From: Candidula unifasciata
Lineage: Eukaryota; Mollusca; Gastropoda; Stylommatophora; Geomitridae
Length of the DNA: 64,000 nt
Direction of reading: 5' to 3'
Assembly (NCBI GenBank): GCA_905116865.2
Contig: CAJHNH020007656.1
Span: 328,789-392,788, forward strand
The number at the start of each line of letters is the position of its first letter. Positions within the stretch are counted from its first letter, which is position 1. Position numbers and translations under genes: made by a program. Shown here one piece after another: positions 38,814 to 50,210 of the stretch. A model generated the notes under the pieces. The model was not told where the DNA came from, did not search any database, and saw only the letters and a program-made list of their open reading frames with translations.

Positions 38814-41419
38814 ATGGCCACGTCATCTAAAAAATAGAAAGCATCTTATGACAGCAATCGTAAGTATAATAGTAATTGGGAAAAAAATTTACTCATGGCT
38901 CAAAAGATCTTCAGACGGATCAGAGGCAGCATATTGTAAACTGTGTCAGTGCACTGTTGCACCAAGAATTACTAGCATTTCAAATCATGGAAAATCCGAA
39001 AAACACAGGATGAAAACTCCGTCAAAAAGCCAGTCACAGCTTATTGATTACAACAATAGCTCCTAGGCAAAGTAATGATAAAGTTAAAGCAGCAGAGTTG
39101 CAACTTGCTGTAAGCATGACCTGCCATTGTGCAATACGCACAATTAATCATTTACGTGAAATCATTAGAGCGCATAGTCAGGGGAGTACATTGGAGCACA
39201 TACAGTTCTTCTTCTTCTGCCTTTCTATCCCCCAATGGAGCATAGGCCCTCAACCAACTCATGCCAAGTCGTTCTATTCTTCGCCATTGCATGGAGCTCT
39301 CCCCATGTCCTCCCAATCTTTCTAACCTCATTCTCCAGCTCTCTTCTCCATGTGTTTTTTGGCCTTCCTTTATTCCTATGCCCCTGTGGGTTCCAATGCA
39401 AAGACATTCTAGTTATGCTGTTCTCCTGTTTTCTCAGTGTGTGCCCTATCCAACGCCAGCGTCTTTTCCTCACCTCCTGATCCACTGGAGCCTGTTTAGT
39501 TCTCTCCCAAAGTTCTACATTAGTTATTCTATCATACCATTTTATTCCCTCTATTCTGCGCAGGCACCAGTTAATGAATGTCTGTAATTTATAAGTAATT
39601 GCCTTGGTTGTTCTCCATGTTTCCGCCCCATACAATAGTACTGATTTGACATTAGAATTAAAAATTTTTAGTTTAGTATTTCTTTTAATTTCTTTTGACC
39701 TCCACAAATTACCTACTGCTATGAAAGTCCCTCTTGCCTTTTGTATTCTAATTTTAATATCCCTATCAGTTCCTCCATCTTTATCTACATTACTGCCTAA
39801 ATAGGTATACGACTAAATGTTTATGCTTATTAAGAAATATTATATCGCCTGCACTTAAGGGTGACCTTATTGAGGATTTTCGGAACAAGAAATATGCCAT
39901 CATTATAGATGAGTCTACTGACGTTTCCACTCAAAAGTACTTGTGCATTATAGTTAGTTTTTTTTTTTTTTCAGTGAAAGGAAAAATTTAAAATTTAATG
40001 GATTTCTTGTAATTTCCTTGCAAGTGGCTACAGGAGAAAATTTATTTAATCTGATTGATAAGGAAATCAAAAGGTGTGGTCAGAGTCTTACAAATTGCAT
40101 TGGGTTTGCGTCAGATGGCGCTTCACAATTGGTCGAGTATGGTCGAGAATTAAAGATGTCTCCTTTTTGTGTACAGCTCAGATGTGTCTGCCATTCACTA
40201 GCCCTCTGCATTTGTAGTGCAATTGCCAAGCTGCCATCAAATATTGGTTTCTTACTGTCAGAAATACCTCAATGGTTTCGTCATAGTGATTTAAGATGAA
40301 AAACCTATAAAGAACTGTTTAGAGTGATGAACATATCTACGGAGTTTGAATCAGATCGAACTGCTCCTCTTCCATTTGAGAAACTTTCATCTACAAGGTG
40401 GCTTGTGCGTGGAAAGATTATGTGCAATATGTTGGTGAACTGGAAAGAAGTGAAAGCTTATTTCACATGTGCTGAATTAGCACAGACAACGTTTGACACA
40501 AAATATAAAGTATGATTGCTAAAGGAAACGCTGTTACACCACAATAATTATTTGTACTTTGTGTTTGCGACACCAATTGTACAAGAATTTGAAAGACTGA
40601 ACAGTCTTTTTCAACAAACAAAAGCTGATCTTCATAAACTACACCAAGAATTGTCCATGCACCAGAAAAGTCTTATAAACAGACTGTGTGACGTATTGAG
40701 CAGAAAAAAAAAATATTCATCACTTTGACTTTGGTATTAAATTCCTAACGGAATGTAATGCTTTCCTACTGAAGAATAACGGGACTGAAGCTCAGATGGA
40801 AATAAACAATGTTAATGAAAGATGCATGTCTGTGCTAGAGGAAGCTCTTAATCAAATTATATGTAGACTTACCACTGAGAACATATTTCAAAATCTGTCA
40901 AAACTGAGCCATGTGGCAGTTTTAAATCAAGTATCAAGGACACAGTTTTCATAGCTACCGCTTTTACACCTGGCGGAAAACAACATCAGTATTATAGAAG
41001 AACAGTACAGAAAACTTATTGTTGTCAACTGGAAAGAAGAAGCTACATTTAAGAAGGATGGACTACCTACAAGCAGGGAAGATTTTTGGATAAGCGTATT
41101 TCGACACCAGGCATTTAAAGAGTTGGCCACTTTAGCCCTTACTTGCTTAATAATGCCAGTTAGCAATGTTGTAGTTGAGAGAATATTCTCTCTTGTTAAA
41201 TCAACTAAATCAAAAGCAAGAAACAAAATACAACTGGATTTTCTTGATGCAGTTGTCAGAATTAGCGCAGAACTATTGATATCAAAGAAATGTTGCAAAG
41301 ACTTCATCCCATCTGAGAAAATGCTTACAGATTTTACACCCGAAAAGGTTTATGCCGTATCTTCCACTGGTTCCAGTGAGGATGACAGTGAAGAATTCAA
41401 TCTAGATCTTTTGATGTGA
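38814..41419 (+). pseudogene. hAT transposase, disrupted
   Basis: A start at 38814 (MATSSKK) runs into a stop after seven codons, and a frameshift in an A-run near 38880 follows. A BED-type zinc finger then reads YCKLCQCTV ... HGKSEKHR (C-x2-C and H-x4-H; 38935-39010). After the LINE insertion come 'YAIIIDESTDVS' (first catalytic Asp, ~39900), 'CIGFASDGAS' (second Asp, ~40110), 'CVCHSLALC', 'LSSTRWLVRGK', and the C-terminal dimerisation region with 'MPVSNVVVERIFSLVKSTK' (catalytic Glu, ~41170). Stops and frameshifts at about 40299, 40515 and 40728-40730 break it further. Family assignment is firm; it cannot encode an active enzyme. Confidence 0.88.
39206..39815 (-). repeat. 5'-truncated LINE inserted in the hAT element
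   Basis: The minus-strand open frame 39707-39225 encodes 160 residues of a LINE ORF2 C-terminus: 'VLLYGAETWR', 'INWCLRRIEGIKWYDRI', 'RRWRWIGHTLRK' and 'HELVEGLCSIGG', ending in a stop and a (GAA)n tail at 39206. It is unbroken over this length, so younger than the transposase it splits. It resembles RTE-type endonuclease-reverse transcriptase elements; clade not certain. Confidence 0.8.
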
Positions 41420-41520
41420 AGTGAGTTAAATGTTACACATTGTTTGGCAATTTTCTGGCATATTTTGGGAGATGGTTTGGCATAAAATGACGTTGATTAT
41501 CTGGCAACCCTGTCAACAAG

Positions 41521-42450
41521 TGCCACGGACTTCACGAATCAATTGTCGTCTGCAACAACAATTGACGCTGTAGCCGTTAGTTTCACTCAGTTCTCGAAAC
41601 ACACAGATGAGTTGTGGTCGACGCATTTCTGTTAGGAACAAACATGCCACACAGGTGACTACCCTGCTCTGTTGTATTTTTCTTGCTAGAAAAGTTAAAG
41701 AAATGTGTTCATCTTGCTGCGGAGTCTGTTTTGTTCAAGGAGCAGTGATTGAAGAAAAACGTCCCTTCTGCAAGAGCCGTTATTATATAACGAACAGTTG
41801 AAGTTTTGCGTCTATAGAGAGTGTATTCATCTAGAGAAATATAACTTATAAGGTAAAATTTCACTTGTTCATATCTTTAGTTTCTAATGGTTAAACCATT
41901 TACCGCAGATGATTCTCTAGTTTCACAAGCAGTTATTCTTTAACGTCTCACTATTTTTTATTTGCCCATTGTAGCCTGAGAGTTAAATGTTAATTTTACT
42001 CGTTCTAGACTTGTGCCCTTCTCCTTCGCCCCATCCTTCCCCCACATGTCCATCCCAACCCCTTGTTCTCCTTATCTTCCTCTTCCCCCTTAGCTTTTTA
42101 AATTACATTATTGACTGTAAGAAAGGATGCAAGAAAGGATGTACAATTTATTGCCTGACACATTTCGCTGTATTTTGTCAGGTGCATACTACAAAAGCAA
42201 TTACATAGGCTAAATGAAGCAGATAAGTGAATCCTTCATAACCGAAGTACAAATTCAACAGTGATGGAACATAACTGCCTGTTTTACCAGAACGGCTTCA
42301 ATGTTAGAAACATATCTTTATGTCTCCAGAGTTCAGGGTACAGGTGATGAATCACAGCGGCTTCAAAAATTAGGCCTATGCATTAAACATTGGACCAGGG
42401 CTTTTCTTGTTTTTCTGTCAGTGCTCAATAGTGGCAATTTCACATTCTTT
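41521..42450. other. Flank of the hAT insertion, unassigned
   Basis: 41600-41810 has a 64-codon ORF containing CSSCCGVCFVQG and several Cys. I do not recognise it, and no splice context fixes it. The remainder is AT-rich. Confidence 0.25.
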
Positions 42451-43015
42451 TTCTTCTTAAAGTCCATGCCATGTGACAATGGTAGTCATGTCCTTCCACA
42501 GCCTTCTGTCTCATGTATTTTCAATCAACTCTGACACAAATGATCTTCCATAACATGATGTCAAACTGTCTGGCATCTGTTCTCTTGGTCTCTCTCTGCG
42601 TCTCCTCCCCTCCAACTTTCCTACCATCACTATGTACTCCAGTTTTCTCCTTCTCACCACATGACCAAAGAATGTAGATTGTCTCTTTATAATGTAGGCA
42701 ATCAGTTCTCTTTGTGAGTCAGTTCCTTTTAAGACCATGCTTCACATTAGTTTCATATAACTGTAGCCTTTCTGGTCTGCACAAGTGCCTATGCTTATTG
42801 GAAGATCAGTAGTCATGTCTATCCACAACCTTCTATCTTATGTACTTTCAGTCAGCTCTGACACAGATGATCTTTCATGCCGTGATGTCATACTGTCCGG
42901 CATCTGTTCTCTTGGTCTTTCTCTTCCTCTCCACCCCCTTCAACTTTCCTACCGTTAGTTTCATATAACTGTAGCCTTTTTGGTCTGCACAAGTTCCTAT
43001 GCTTACTGGAAGATC
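42451..43015 (-). repeat. LINE 3'-end fragment with a partial tandem duplication, antisense
   Basis: The minus strand gives 'RQSTFFGHVVRRRKLEYIVM' and 'LTSCYGRSFVSELIENT'. The tail at 42455 is TTCTTCTT on the plus strand. The block TTTCATATAACTGTAGCC ... TGCTTATTGGAAGATCAG recurs about 210 bases later (42750 and 42958), with a second partial LINE end between. Confidence 0.7.
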
Positions 43016-43209
43016 AGTGAGTATTGACACTAACGAACCAGGTCTTAAGGAGGGTTGTTTTTGGGACTACCTTCCCTATCTCTAGAAAGCTTCAGCCTAA
43101 AAAGACACACAAAAAACAAATAGTTCTAGAAAGGATGCTTTGGCAAGTTTGTTCGAGAGGTTTAGGTTTTGAAAATGGATCACCATCATGGCACAAGTGT
43201 AGTAACCCA

Positions 43210-43545
43210 TAAGTGCTCCTTTCTACTTCTGACTCAGGCTGAGTCCAAGGAATCTCAGTGCAGTGCATGAACTCTGTAGCACCGGCGAGAATCCTGAAAT
43301 ACTTTGGGTAGATTTTTAATTCTGAATTTTGTCCGGGAAGTGCTGTTAGGCCACTCTTTTTCAGTTTCAAACTGCCAAGGGATTTTTGAAGTCTGCAACA
43401 ATACGCACGGGCATCCAATCTTACTACCCAGAGACAAGGGGAAATTACTAGAAGTCCATGTAAACAATTCCCAGCTTTCACCGGGGCTTGAACCGAGGAC
43501 CTCCAGTACTCGAGGCGGACGCCATGCTTAGAGACCCTGCATTCC
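43210..43545 (-). repeat. SINE-E: tRNA-like head, single long copy
   Basis: On the minus strand, 43545-43480 contains CATGGCGTCCGCCTCGAG and a B box GGTTCAAGCCC. About 270 bases of body follow, ending near GATTCCTTGGACTCAGCC. The body motif TGCTACAGAGTTCATGCA is shared with 25.7 kb and, more loosely, with 46.45 kb. Confidence 0.45.
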
Positions 43546-43829
43546 CCTAGGAGCCTGTGTTTTGGAGCTTATGCTTAAATGGGAGATAAGGGCTGAAGAG
43601 TAACTGCACATGATTGAGTGAATGGGAAAACACATTGTGACATCCACACCTCAGGCTTGCCCTTCTGTCCTAAACCATCCTAAACAGTGGTAAAAACAGC
43701 GTGGGGCAGTTTGTTTGTTTTTTACACTTTATTGATAATCTGATTGTGATTTCATATATGAGAGCTAGCGAGAAGCGAAAAAAGAAAAGACAGACGAGAA
43801 AAGAAATGTGGTTAGGACAATTATTAGTT

Positions 43830-43995
43830 CCCCGCTGGCTGATGGTTGGCTCCCTGTCTCTCCGGCAGATGCATTATGACTGAAAAGGAAAAACCTAATT
43901 AGTTAACTTTTACAACATGTTTGTCAGGGAGGCAGTGGATCTACCATCCCCCACTCCCCCTTCCCCACAGTGGGGCGCCCTATAACCCATGCCGG
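43830..43995 (-). repeat. SINE-B 5'-half, antisense
   Basis: 'GGCTCCCTGTCTCTCCGGC' to 'CACAGTGGGGCGCCCTATAA'. The 3' half is missing. Confidence 0.65.
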
Positions 43996-44460
43996 GAGTC
44001 ATATCATGTGCCCTGCCAACTGGCATAGGCGCTCATGTTTCCACAGATCACGATCCCTGGTTGCCTGGAACAGCTCTCTTGATGATATCCCTCCAAGCCA
44101 TTGTTTCAGCCCATCCAGCATCTCTCTTGGTCTGCTTCTACTCCTTTTCCCACTGATCTTTCCAGTTGCCACAATGTTCTTCAGTGTTTATTTTCTCATT
44201 ACATGGCCAAAGATCTGTGTTTGTCTCTTTCTTATTGTTGTATTTGGAAATCTACTTTCATTAGCTTCTTTCAAGCAATCTTTGTTAGTTCTGGCCAAAG
44301 GTATTCAAAACATTCGTCTCAGGAACCACATCTCTGTTGCTTCAAAATTCTTCCTAATTTGTTACACCGGGAGTAAAAATAGTTTAATTGAAGTAGTAGT
44401 TTATATGTTGGCCTCTGTATATTTCAAATATTAAAGTTCCTTACTTGAAAAAAACAACAG
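43985..44460 (-). repeat. LINE C-terminal fragment, antisense
   Basis: Plus strand TGCCCTGCCAACTGGCATAG and 'GGTTGCCTGGAACAGCTCTC' match in reverse the sense fragment at 30110-30600. Degenerate. Confidence 0.65.
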
Positions 44461-44532
44461 ATGATTTTGACCATTTAATAAGAATGTTCAGGTAATAACT
44501 GCTACGGAATGTGTTGAAGAAATGAGCACAGA

Positions 44533-44600
44533 GTAAGTAAAGTAAAGGTTCCTTTACATGCCAGTGGCACATTGGGCATATGAGGCTAGACTCGTATTTT
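44533..44600 (-). repeat. SINE-A 3' fragment
   Basis: AGTAAAGTAAAGGTTCC ... GCATATGAGGCTAGACTCG. It is cut off by the start of the next LINE. Confidence 0.5.
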
Positions 44601-44605
44601 TAATT

Positions 44606-46510
44606 ATTTGATTTGATTCAAGAACCGACATCACAGCACCTGAGGCATTCCCATAGGTGCTCTGTCCCCATCTTCAGCAGCCAGTGAAGAGTTCCGATAC
44701 TAATGGTGCCAGCAACATTCTGATTAAATGTCTGTCTTGCCTTTCCTCTGAACCTCGAGCATCTGCCAGAACCTCTCGTCCCTCCCCCCTGCATAAATCT
44801 CACCAGAATGTGTGATCTATCTGCTCCTCCTAACTGTACACGCTCTCCCACAAAGCACTAACCACATCTGCCTTATCATGCATCAGTATTCCACCAAGCT
44901 GTGCAGAGCCAGCCAGTCTGCCTGCCTGTTTATTTCCTAACACACCATTATACCTGGTGAAAAAATCCAGACAGTACTCCTCACCCGTGTCCTCCGCAGC
45001 GAGGCATGACACTGCGCGAAGCATTCCTGTCCTGATCTTCCTCAGCATGCTTTCTAAGTCAGTAACAATGTGTGTGTGTGTGTGTGTGTGGTGTTCTCTA
45101 GCCAGCGGAAAGCTGCAGTGACTGCCTCCACCTCCATTCTTAAGCTGGATGTTTTGGTATCATATGCACCAAACGTCGACCATTAACTTTTGCTAAGAAA
45201 ACCTAAGCACTTTTGCCTCCTGAGACTGAACCGTCTGTGTAAATGATCAAATCTTCTGAGCGAGCATTATCTTGACTTAATAGCTGAATTTCCACCTCTG
45301 TGGCACCTGCTGGCCAGTCTCTGCATTCCTGGCTCAGTGTGATTATGAACCTTCTTTGTTTTATCGCCTCCCATATCATCCCCAAAAGTTTCCCACTTTG
45401 CTCTTTTGGCCTGTGTTGCACAGCGCTTAAAAACCTCCACCTTATCTTTTTTCACATTCTCTGCAATCTCCACTTGCTTTCGTGAGCTTGAGGGTGTCTT
45501 TCATACTTTCTTTAGCTGCTTCAATATGGCTTTCTTTGCCTTCCAGCCTGTTCTTTTTCTGGAGTCCACCATGGGGCCTGTAGAAAATTGTTCTGACAGT
45601 TCTGTTGCATGCTCCCTGTCTGAGGCGTCCAAGTAGGTTGTTGGTCCACTTATACTGGGTCTTGCCTGTTCTCCCAGCCTTAACCTTACTGGATTTAGAG
45701 ATCACTCCTATGATCATTCAGGACAGTCCATTTAACGTCTAAAACCGATGACTGGGAGACAAATGTCAAGTCAGTGGCTGTGTCTGTATCGCCAGACCTC
45801 ATTGCCATCCTAGTCGCCCTTCCATCGTAGATGCAGACCATATCGGAGTCAACCATGGCCTCTGCAAAAGCAGTTCCCTGTCGGTTTTCTCTACTGCTGC
45901 CCCATTCTCTGTTCCTCGCTTTGAAATCCTCACCAATGAGTAACCTCTCACCTGGTAATTCTTCCAGTTTCTTGAGCCAGCCCCATTGTTCCCTTCTGAC
46001 AAAACAGTCTATCGTGGCATATATATTTATGAGGTTCCAACTTAAATCACCAGTCTCCACCTGTAACCCTTGAACCTCTCTTCCACTGTGGTTCCACTGG
46101 CTCAAGTCAAGCAACACATGCTTTACTCCTTCCTCTACCACCAGAAATTGTCTGTCTCTCTCCTGTCCAATAGGGTTTATATAACTGACATACCCAGGGC
46201 AATGATATCTGTCTGTATTTAGCTCCTGGAGCATAATATAAAAATCAAAAACTAACCTCTCTGCCTAGCACTCCGACAGTTTCAGTATCCTACTCTTACA
46301 TGATTGAAGCCCAATCTCTCCGCTTTTCGTCTTGTTCTCCTAGCACTTGCCCTCCTATTTCTATGCCTTCTTCTCTCCCCATTTCCTTGTTGTCTTCTCC
46401 CAACTCTCTCTTCACGAACTGCTGAAAAATGTGTCAAGCGCAGAGCACATGCTCCGTAGCTCCGGCGATGATTCCTGTGTATATTTTTAAAATCCATGTG
46501 CGAAAAAAGA
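44606..46510 (-). repeat. LINE with endonuclease and RNase H but without most of its reverse transcriptase
   Basis: Minus strand, 5' to 3'. 46497-46282: basic N-terminal region. 46234-45695: APE-type endonuclease, 179 codons, with 'LINIYATIDCF', 'GERLLIGEDFKARNREWG' (Asp/Asn site altered to ED-F-K) and 'VLNDHRSDL' (usual SDH changed). 45717-45442: linker that normally precedes reverse transcriptase ('ESMKDTLKLTKASGDC'). Then directly 'IIYTDGSVSGGKSA' (RNase H first Asp, 45240) and 'GVLGNKQAGRLAGSA' (RNase H end, 44950). The polymerase core with its YxDD motif is missing, so this is a deletion derivative. Frames are broken in several places. Confidence 0.75.
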
Positions 46511-46860
46511 GTACTGCAGGAAATAACCGGTCACCCTAGTATTGCCTGCCTGCTAGGGAAGGGGCAATGGATGTCCCTTAGGAGTCCATACGCCTGGTGC
46601 TGGCCCGCATACCTGCCAGACGTCCAACGTTCACGACCAGCTCACCCGTGACCATCCAGTTCCTCAGCACGTTTTCCCACCTTGAACTTGGGTGTTTATA
46701 TTTGGAGTTTGCTGTCTCCTAGATGGACTGCTGTCCAAAGCTAATGGGTTTCACCTACCCGGGGAAAGGGGTTATAGCGCCCCGACCCGCTTGGCAGGCA
46801 TGTCTCCAAGCATATGAGGTATTTTATAAGGATTTCAGATCCCATTCTGAAATCCTGCCT
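46511..46860 (-). other. Probable 5' region of the same LINE family
   Basis: GC-richer sequence (CGCCCCGACCCGCTTGGCAG; CTACCCGGGGAAAGGGG) in line with the LINE to its right-hand 5' side. No ORF is recognised. Confidence 0.35.
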
Positions 46861-46861
46861 T

Positions 46862-47005
46862 GCCCTAGTAAGTCAAATCTGTTAAATGGATGTGCAAGCA
46901 ACACTCAGCTTCTGGAGCAAGTCTAAAGTCCAGAGGTGGATGAACAACCAGAACTTTCCGGCGGCGTTTACAGCCGGTGAACTTGAAGAAGAAGAAGAAG
47001 AAGAC
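46862..47005 (+). repeat. SINE-B 3'-half, sense
   Basis: 'AGGTGGATGAACAACCAGAA' to a (GAA)n tail at 46985-47003. Confidence 0.75.
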
Positions 47006-47204
47006 AAACTGCATTTAGGAAACAGGCTTACAGGTGCAGATGAAATATCCTTATATCCCCCCCCCCCCCCCCCCCCCCTTTCCCCATCCCCACTTTTCAC
47101 TGTAGTAAGTGGAGGAATAGGAGGAACTCATGCCTTATGTAATTATTTAAACCAGGGCTTTTTGGGGTGGTAGCAACAGTACACTCAATCTAAAAGTACA
47201 ACTG

Positions 47205-47405
47205 TAATATTGCAGGGCACAGTGGAGGGGAAGTGGAGCAGGCCAAGAAAGACCTGGATACAGAACTAGACTGACTGGACAGACCTAAGCCATGCAGGCA
47301 TGAAGTTCATCAAATCTGACCGTCAGATATGGAGGGAGCTGATCACACTCAATAGCAATTGGGGACCCAGCGACATGCAGTGTTATGGGACGATGATGAT
47401 GATTT
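47205..47405 (+). repeat. LINE C-terminal tip, sense
   Basis: Translation 'GTVEGKWSRPRKTWIQN', a stop, then 'DRQIWRELITLNSNWG'. It ends in a GATGATGATGAT simple tail. Confidence 0.55.
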
Positions 47406-47437
47406 AGGGTGAGTACTGAAACCTTTGTCTCCCTTCC

Positions 47438-47690
47438 AGCAATGATCAATAGCATCTTTATCCCTATTTATGTTATCAGTGCCAAACATGGACAGTAAAT
47501 AGGGCAGTAAAACAGAAAATAATTACATGTGAAATGCGTTGTCTCTGCAAGGTCACTAACAACACACTAATGCCAGCATTAGAGAGAAAGTCGAAATAAG
47601 ACCGTGTCTGAATTACATTGACAAAGAATGGAATGGTTTGGCCATCTAGTGAGAATGCAGGCAGACCAAACTGCATATGGTACTGGCACC
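47438..47690 (+). repeat. LINE-related duplicated segment, first copy
   Basis: The order 'CAGCAATGATCAATAGCATC', 'GTGCCAAACATGGACAG' and 'CATTGACAAAGAATGGAATG' recurs at 47980-48600, where an antisense LINE splits it. The second copy continues into a recognisable LINE 3' end. Confidence 0.6.
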
Positions 47691-47727
47691 GCACCCCCTT
47701 TTTTTTTCTAAATGTAAACAAAGCACT

Positions 47728-47975
47728 ACTGTCTTCTTCTTCTTTGTGTTCCACCGGCTGTAAACTCCGGTGGAAAGTTCTTGTTGTTCATCCACTTCTG
47801 TGGTCTGCAGTCCTGTTTCAGAACCTGAGTGTTGCGTGTGCATCCATTTCACAGATCTCATTTGCGAGCAGACTGTTGGTTCCTTGCCTCTCAGGCAGAT
47901 GCACTCCCACTTTGAAGGAAGCTCCCAATAAGTCGACTCTTATGACATGCTTTTGGGTAGTCAGTGAGTTTACCC
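47728..47975 (-). repeat. SINE-B copy, antisense
   Basis: 'TTCTTCTTCTTTGTGTTCC' to 'AGTCGACTCTTATGACATGC'. It lacks the GGGGCCCC end. Confidence 0.75.
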
Positions 47976-48004
47976 TTCCAGCAATGATCAGTAGCATCTT
48001 TATC

Positions 48005-48374
48005 CCTTATGTTAGTTAGTTAGTTGGATTATCATCATTGCACTCCGGACATGTCCATGGGTGCTCAGATCTTCCCCTCAGTATGAACCCCAACGTCCGA
48101 TGGCTAATAGTACCAGTTCTATGTTAAGTCTTCTTGTGTGTCCAGTGTGCGTCTCATTTTTTGCTATGCCGATCTTAATTCTCCAGTCTGCCATTCTGGC
48201 GAGTGATGTGGATTCACTGCCCCCAAAGTCCTCTATCCTTCCCATTTCTCTAAGGGCATTAGTAATATCAGCATGATCCATCAGCTGACCATCGGTAGTG
48301 ATAGCGGATCCAGCCAACCTATCAGATCTTTCATTTCCATCTACGCCTGCGTATCCTGTAACAAAAAATCCTAG
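48005..48374 (-). repeat. LINE RNase H / 3'-end fragment inserted in a duplicated segment
   Basis: The minus strand encodes 'GSAITTDGQLMDHADITNAL' and 'REMGRIEDFGGSES', the region just past the RNase H His-Asp block. A TTAGTTAGTTAG tail lies at 48003. The bases TTATGTT precede the tail and follow the other end, a possible 7-bp target duplication. Confidence 0.65.
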
Positions 48375-48800
48375 TTTATGTTATCAGTGCCAAACATGGA
48401 CAACGAATAGGGCACTAGAACAGAAAATAATTACATGTGAAATGTGCAGTCTCTGCATGGTCACCAACAACACAGAAAGAAACTGGGTTACAAATGCCAG
48501 CATTTGAAAGTAAGTCGGAATAAGAACCTGTCTGAATTACATTGACAAAGAATGCAATGGTTTTCCATCTAGTGAGAATGCAGACAGACCAAACTGCATG
48601 TGAGACTTTTTACAGCAGAACATCTGGGAGGAAGGTGAAAGAAAGACTAACAAAGAGACGAATAAATGGGGCAGCAGAAATCTGCAAAAAGATTAGCAAA
48701 TCCATCACCCAAGCCACCTGAGAACTGCAAGACAAATATACAAAACCACGACATTGGGCTACAGCCTGATATCAGTGAGACAACAAAAGAAGAAGAAGAA
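48375..48800 (+). repeat. LINE 3' end, sense, with GAAGAAGAAG tail
   Basis: Translation 'SGRKVKERLTKRRINGAAE', then stop codons, then AACAAAAGAAGAAGAAG. It is the continuation of the segment duplicated from 47.4 kb. Confidence 0.55.
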
Positions 48801-49069
48801 GAGAGTACCATCACATTTGTTTTGTAGGAACAAAATCCAGATTTAAACTTTCAGTGATGTCAACAGACCATTCCAGTTAATTCTTGCAGCACCAGAAGGT
48901 TTTACAGGAGATGCCAAAGTGAAGAAATAATCATATTGTATTGTGAATGCTTTACTTCTAAAGTGGCAGTGTACATAGTTGCAGTGGCCACTGGGAGACA
49001 CTTACTATCTTTAGTATTTTCTGACTAAATGTTAAAATTTTTTTTTTTCTGGTTCACTTGAAATAGATC

Positions 49070-49385
49070 TATAAATGCAATGTTGTCTCTAGTAGGACCT
49101 TCATTATCTTATGTAATTCACCCAGTGACCCATGAAGTTTGGCTTGCACCGGTGTCTCTCTTGGCCAGAGGTTTTGCCTTGATATATTGTTTGGGACAGT
49201 CTTTAATCATGCGATCTGTTGTCGCAGTTGCCAATCCACATGTGCATTTGGCTGATTCGTCGATTTTAAATTTTGCTTACATATGTCTGCAAAGTTGATC
49301 GTGCCTAAGGCGTAGAATAAAGACTTGCTCTAGTCTGTCCATAATATGGTAATCATCTTGTGCTATTTGTGGCAGCTTTCTGATT
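49070..49385 (-). repeat. LINE C-terminal (zinc-knuckle) fragment, antisense
   Basis: The broken minus-strand translation contains 'KLHGSLGELHKIMKVLLE' and, before it, a remnant of a Cys/His block. This is the usual end of RNase H-type LINE ORF2. Frameshifted. Confidence 0.5.
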
Positions 49386-49482
49386 AGTTATTCCCTTGTT
49401 CTGGTAAAAGTCTGGTATGCCAGGTTGTTCTTCATTTGCACTTTCTTTAGCTAGTTTATGTATTCTGGGAATCCTTGTGTGG

Positions 49483-49715
49483 GTTCTGGGGCCCCATTGT
49501 GGAGAAAACAAGAATAGACCCAGCACCTCCACAGCAAGCATGTTGTTAGTCGACTAATTTGTTGCTTCCTTTGAAGCCTGACAGGCAAGAAACCAAAAAT
49601 CTACATGCAGATAAGTCAGATCTGTTAACTGGATGTGCACGCAGCACTCCAGAAAAACCAGAACTTTCTGCCAGAGTTTACAGCTGGTGATCATAAAGAA
49701 GAAGAAAAAGAAGAT
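49483..49715 (+). repeat. SINE-B copy, sense
   Basis: TGTGGGTTCTGGGGCCCC head to a GAAGAAGAAAAAGAAG tail, with an internal deletion before 'AACCAGAACTTTCTGCCAG'. Confidence 0.8.
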
Positions 49716-49954
49716 TGAACAGTAACGTTGGGTAGCCTACCTGGCCTTTATCCAAAGGGGCAGAACTAGAGAGCCGTATTGAATTAAAATATGTTAGTTA
49801 TTTGATAGCAGCTGATGGCAACTTCTAGAGGAAAGGCAAGGAGGACATAATCAGACTGTGGATGGTGCGCCAATGGCAGTGGAATTCTGGCTTCTGAAGA
49901 TAGGGACAGAGTGTTTTGTCTGTTCCTAATTCAAATTTTTCTCTCTTCTGGAAC

Positions 49955-50210
49955 CTCATTGTGGTGGGGGGAACAAGAATCAACCGACTGCTTCCTAACA
50001 AGCTTATCGTAAGAGTTGACTAATTAGAGATTTCTTCAAAGTGCACCTGTCAGAGAGGCAAAGAACTGACAGTCAGCATACAAATAAGATAGATATATAG
50101 ATGTTCATGCAAAACTAGCTCTGGATCAAGACAAACCAGAAGTGGATGAACAAGCAGAACCTTTTTTTTTTTTTGCTGGAGTTTAGTCAGTGAACATGAA
50201 GATGATGATT
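49955..50210 (+). repeat. SINE-B copy, sense, diverged
   Basis: CTCATTGTGGTGGGGGGAAC to 'GAAGTGGATGAACAAGCAG' and ATGAAGATGATG. About 240 bases after the previous copy ends. Confidence 0.65.

Larger units (their letters stand above)
38314..41520 (+). mobile_element. hAT transposon with terminal inverted repeats and 8-bp target-site duplication
   Basis: The element spans 38322-41512. The left end CAGGGTTGTCATATT and the right end (reverse complement CAGGGTTGCCAGATA) are inverted repeats of hAT type. TCAACAAG occurs at 38314-38321 and again at 41513-41520, a perfect 8-bp duplication as expected for hAT insertion. Both subterminal regions are rich in short TGGCA/CTGGCA motifs in both orientations. 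Inside is a decayed transposase plus an antisense LINE insertion (39206-39815). Confidence 0.93.

Noticed and set aside
41607..41801. Cys-rich ORF (CSSCCGVCFVQG) as a host gene exon
   Set aside because: No splice sites or homologous family recognised; too short to support alone.
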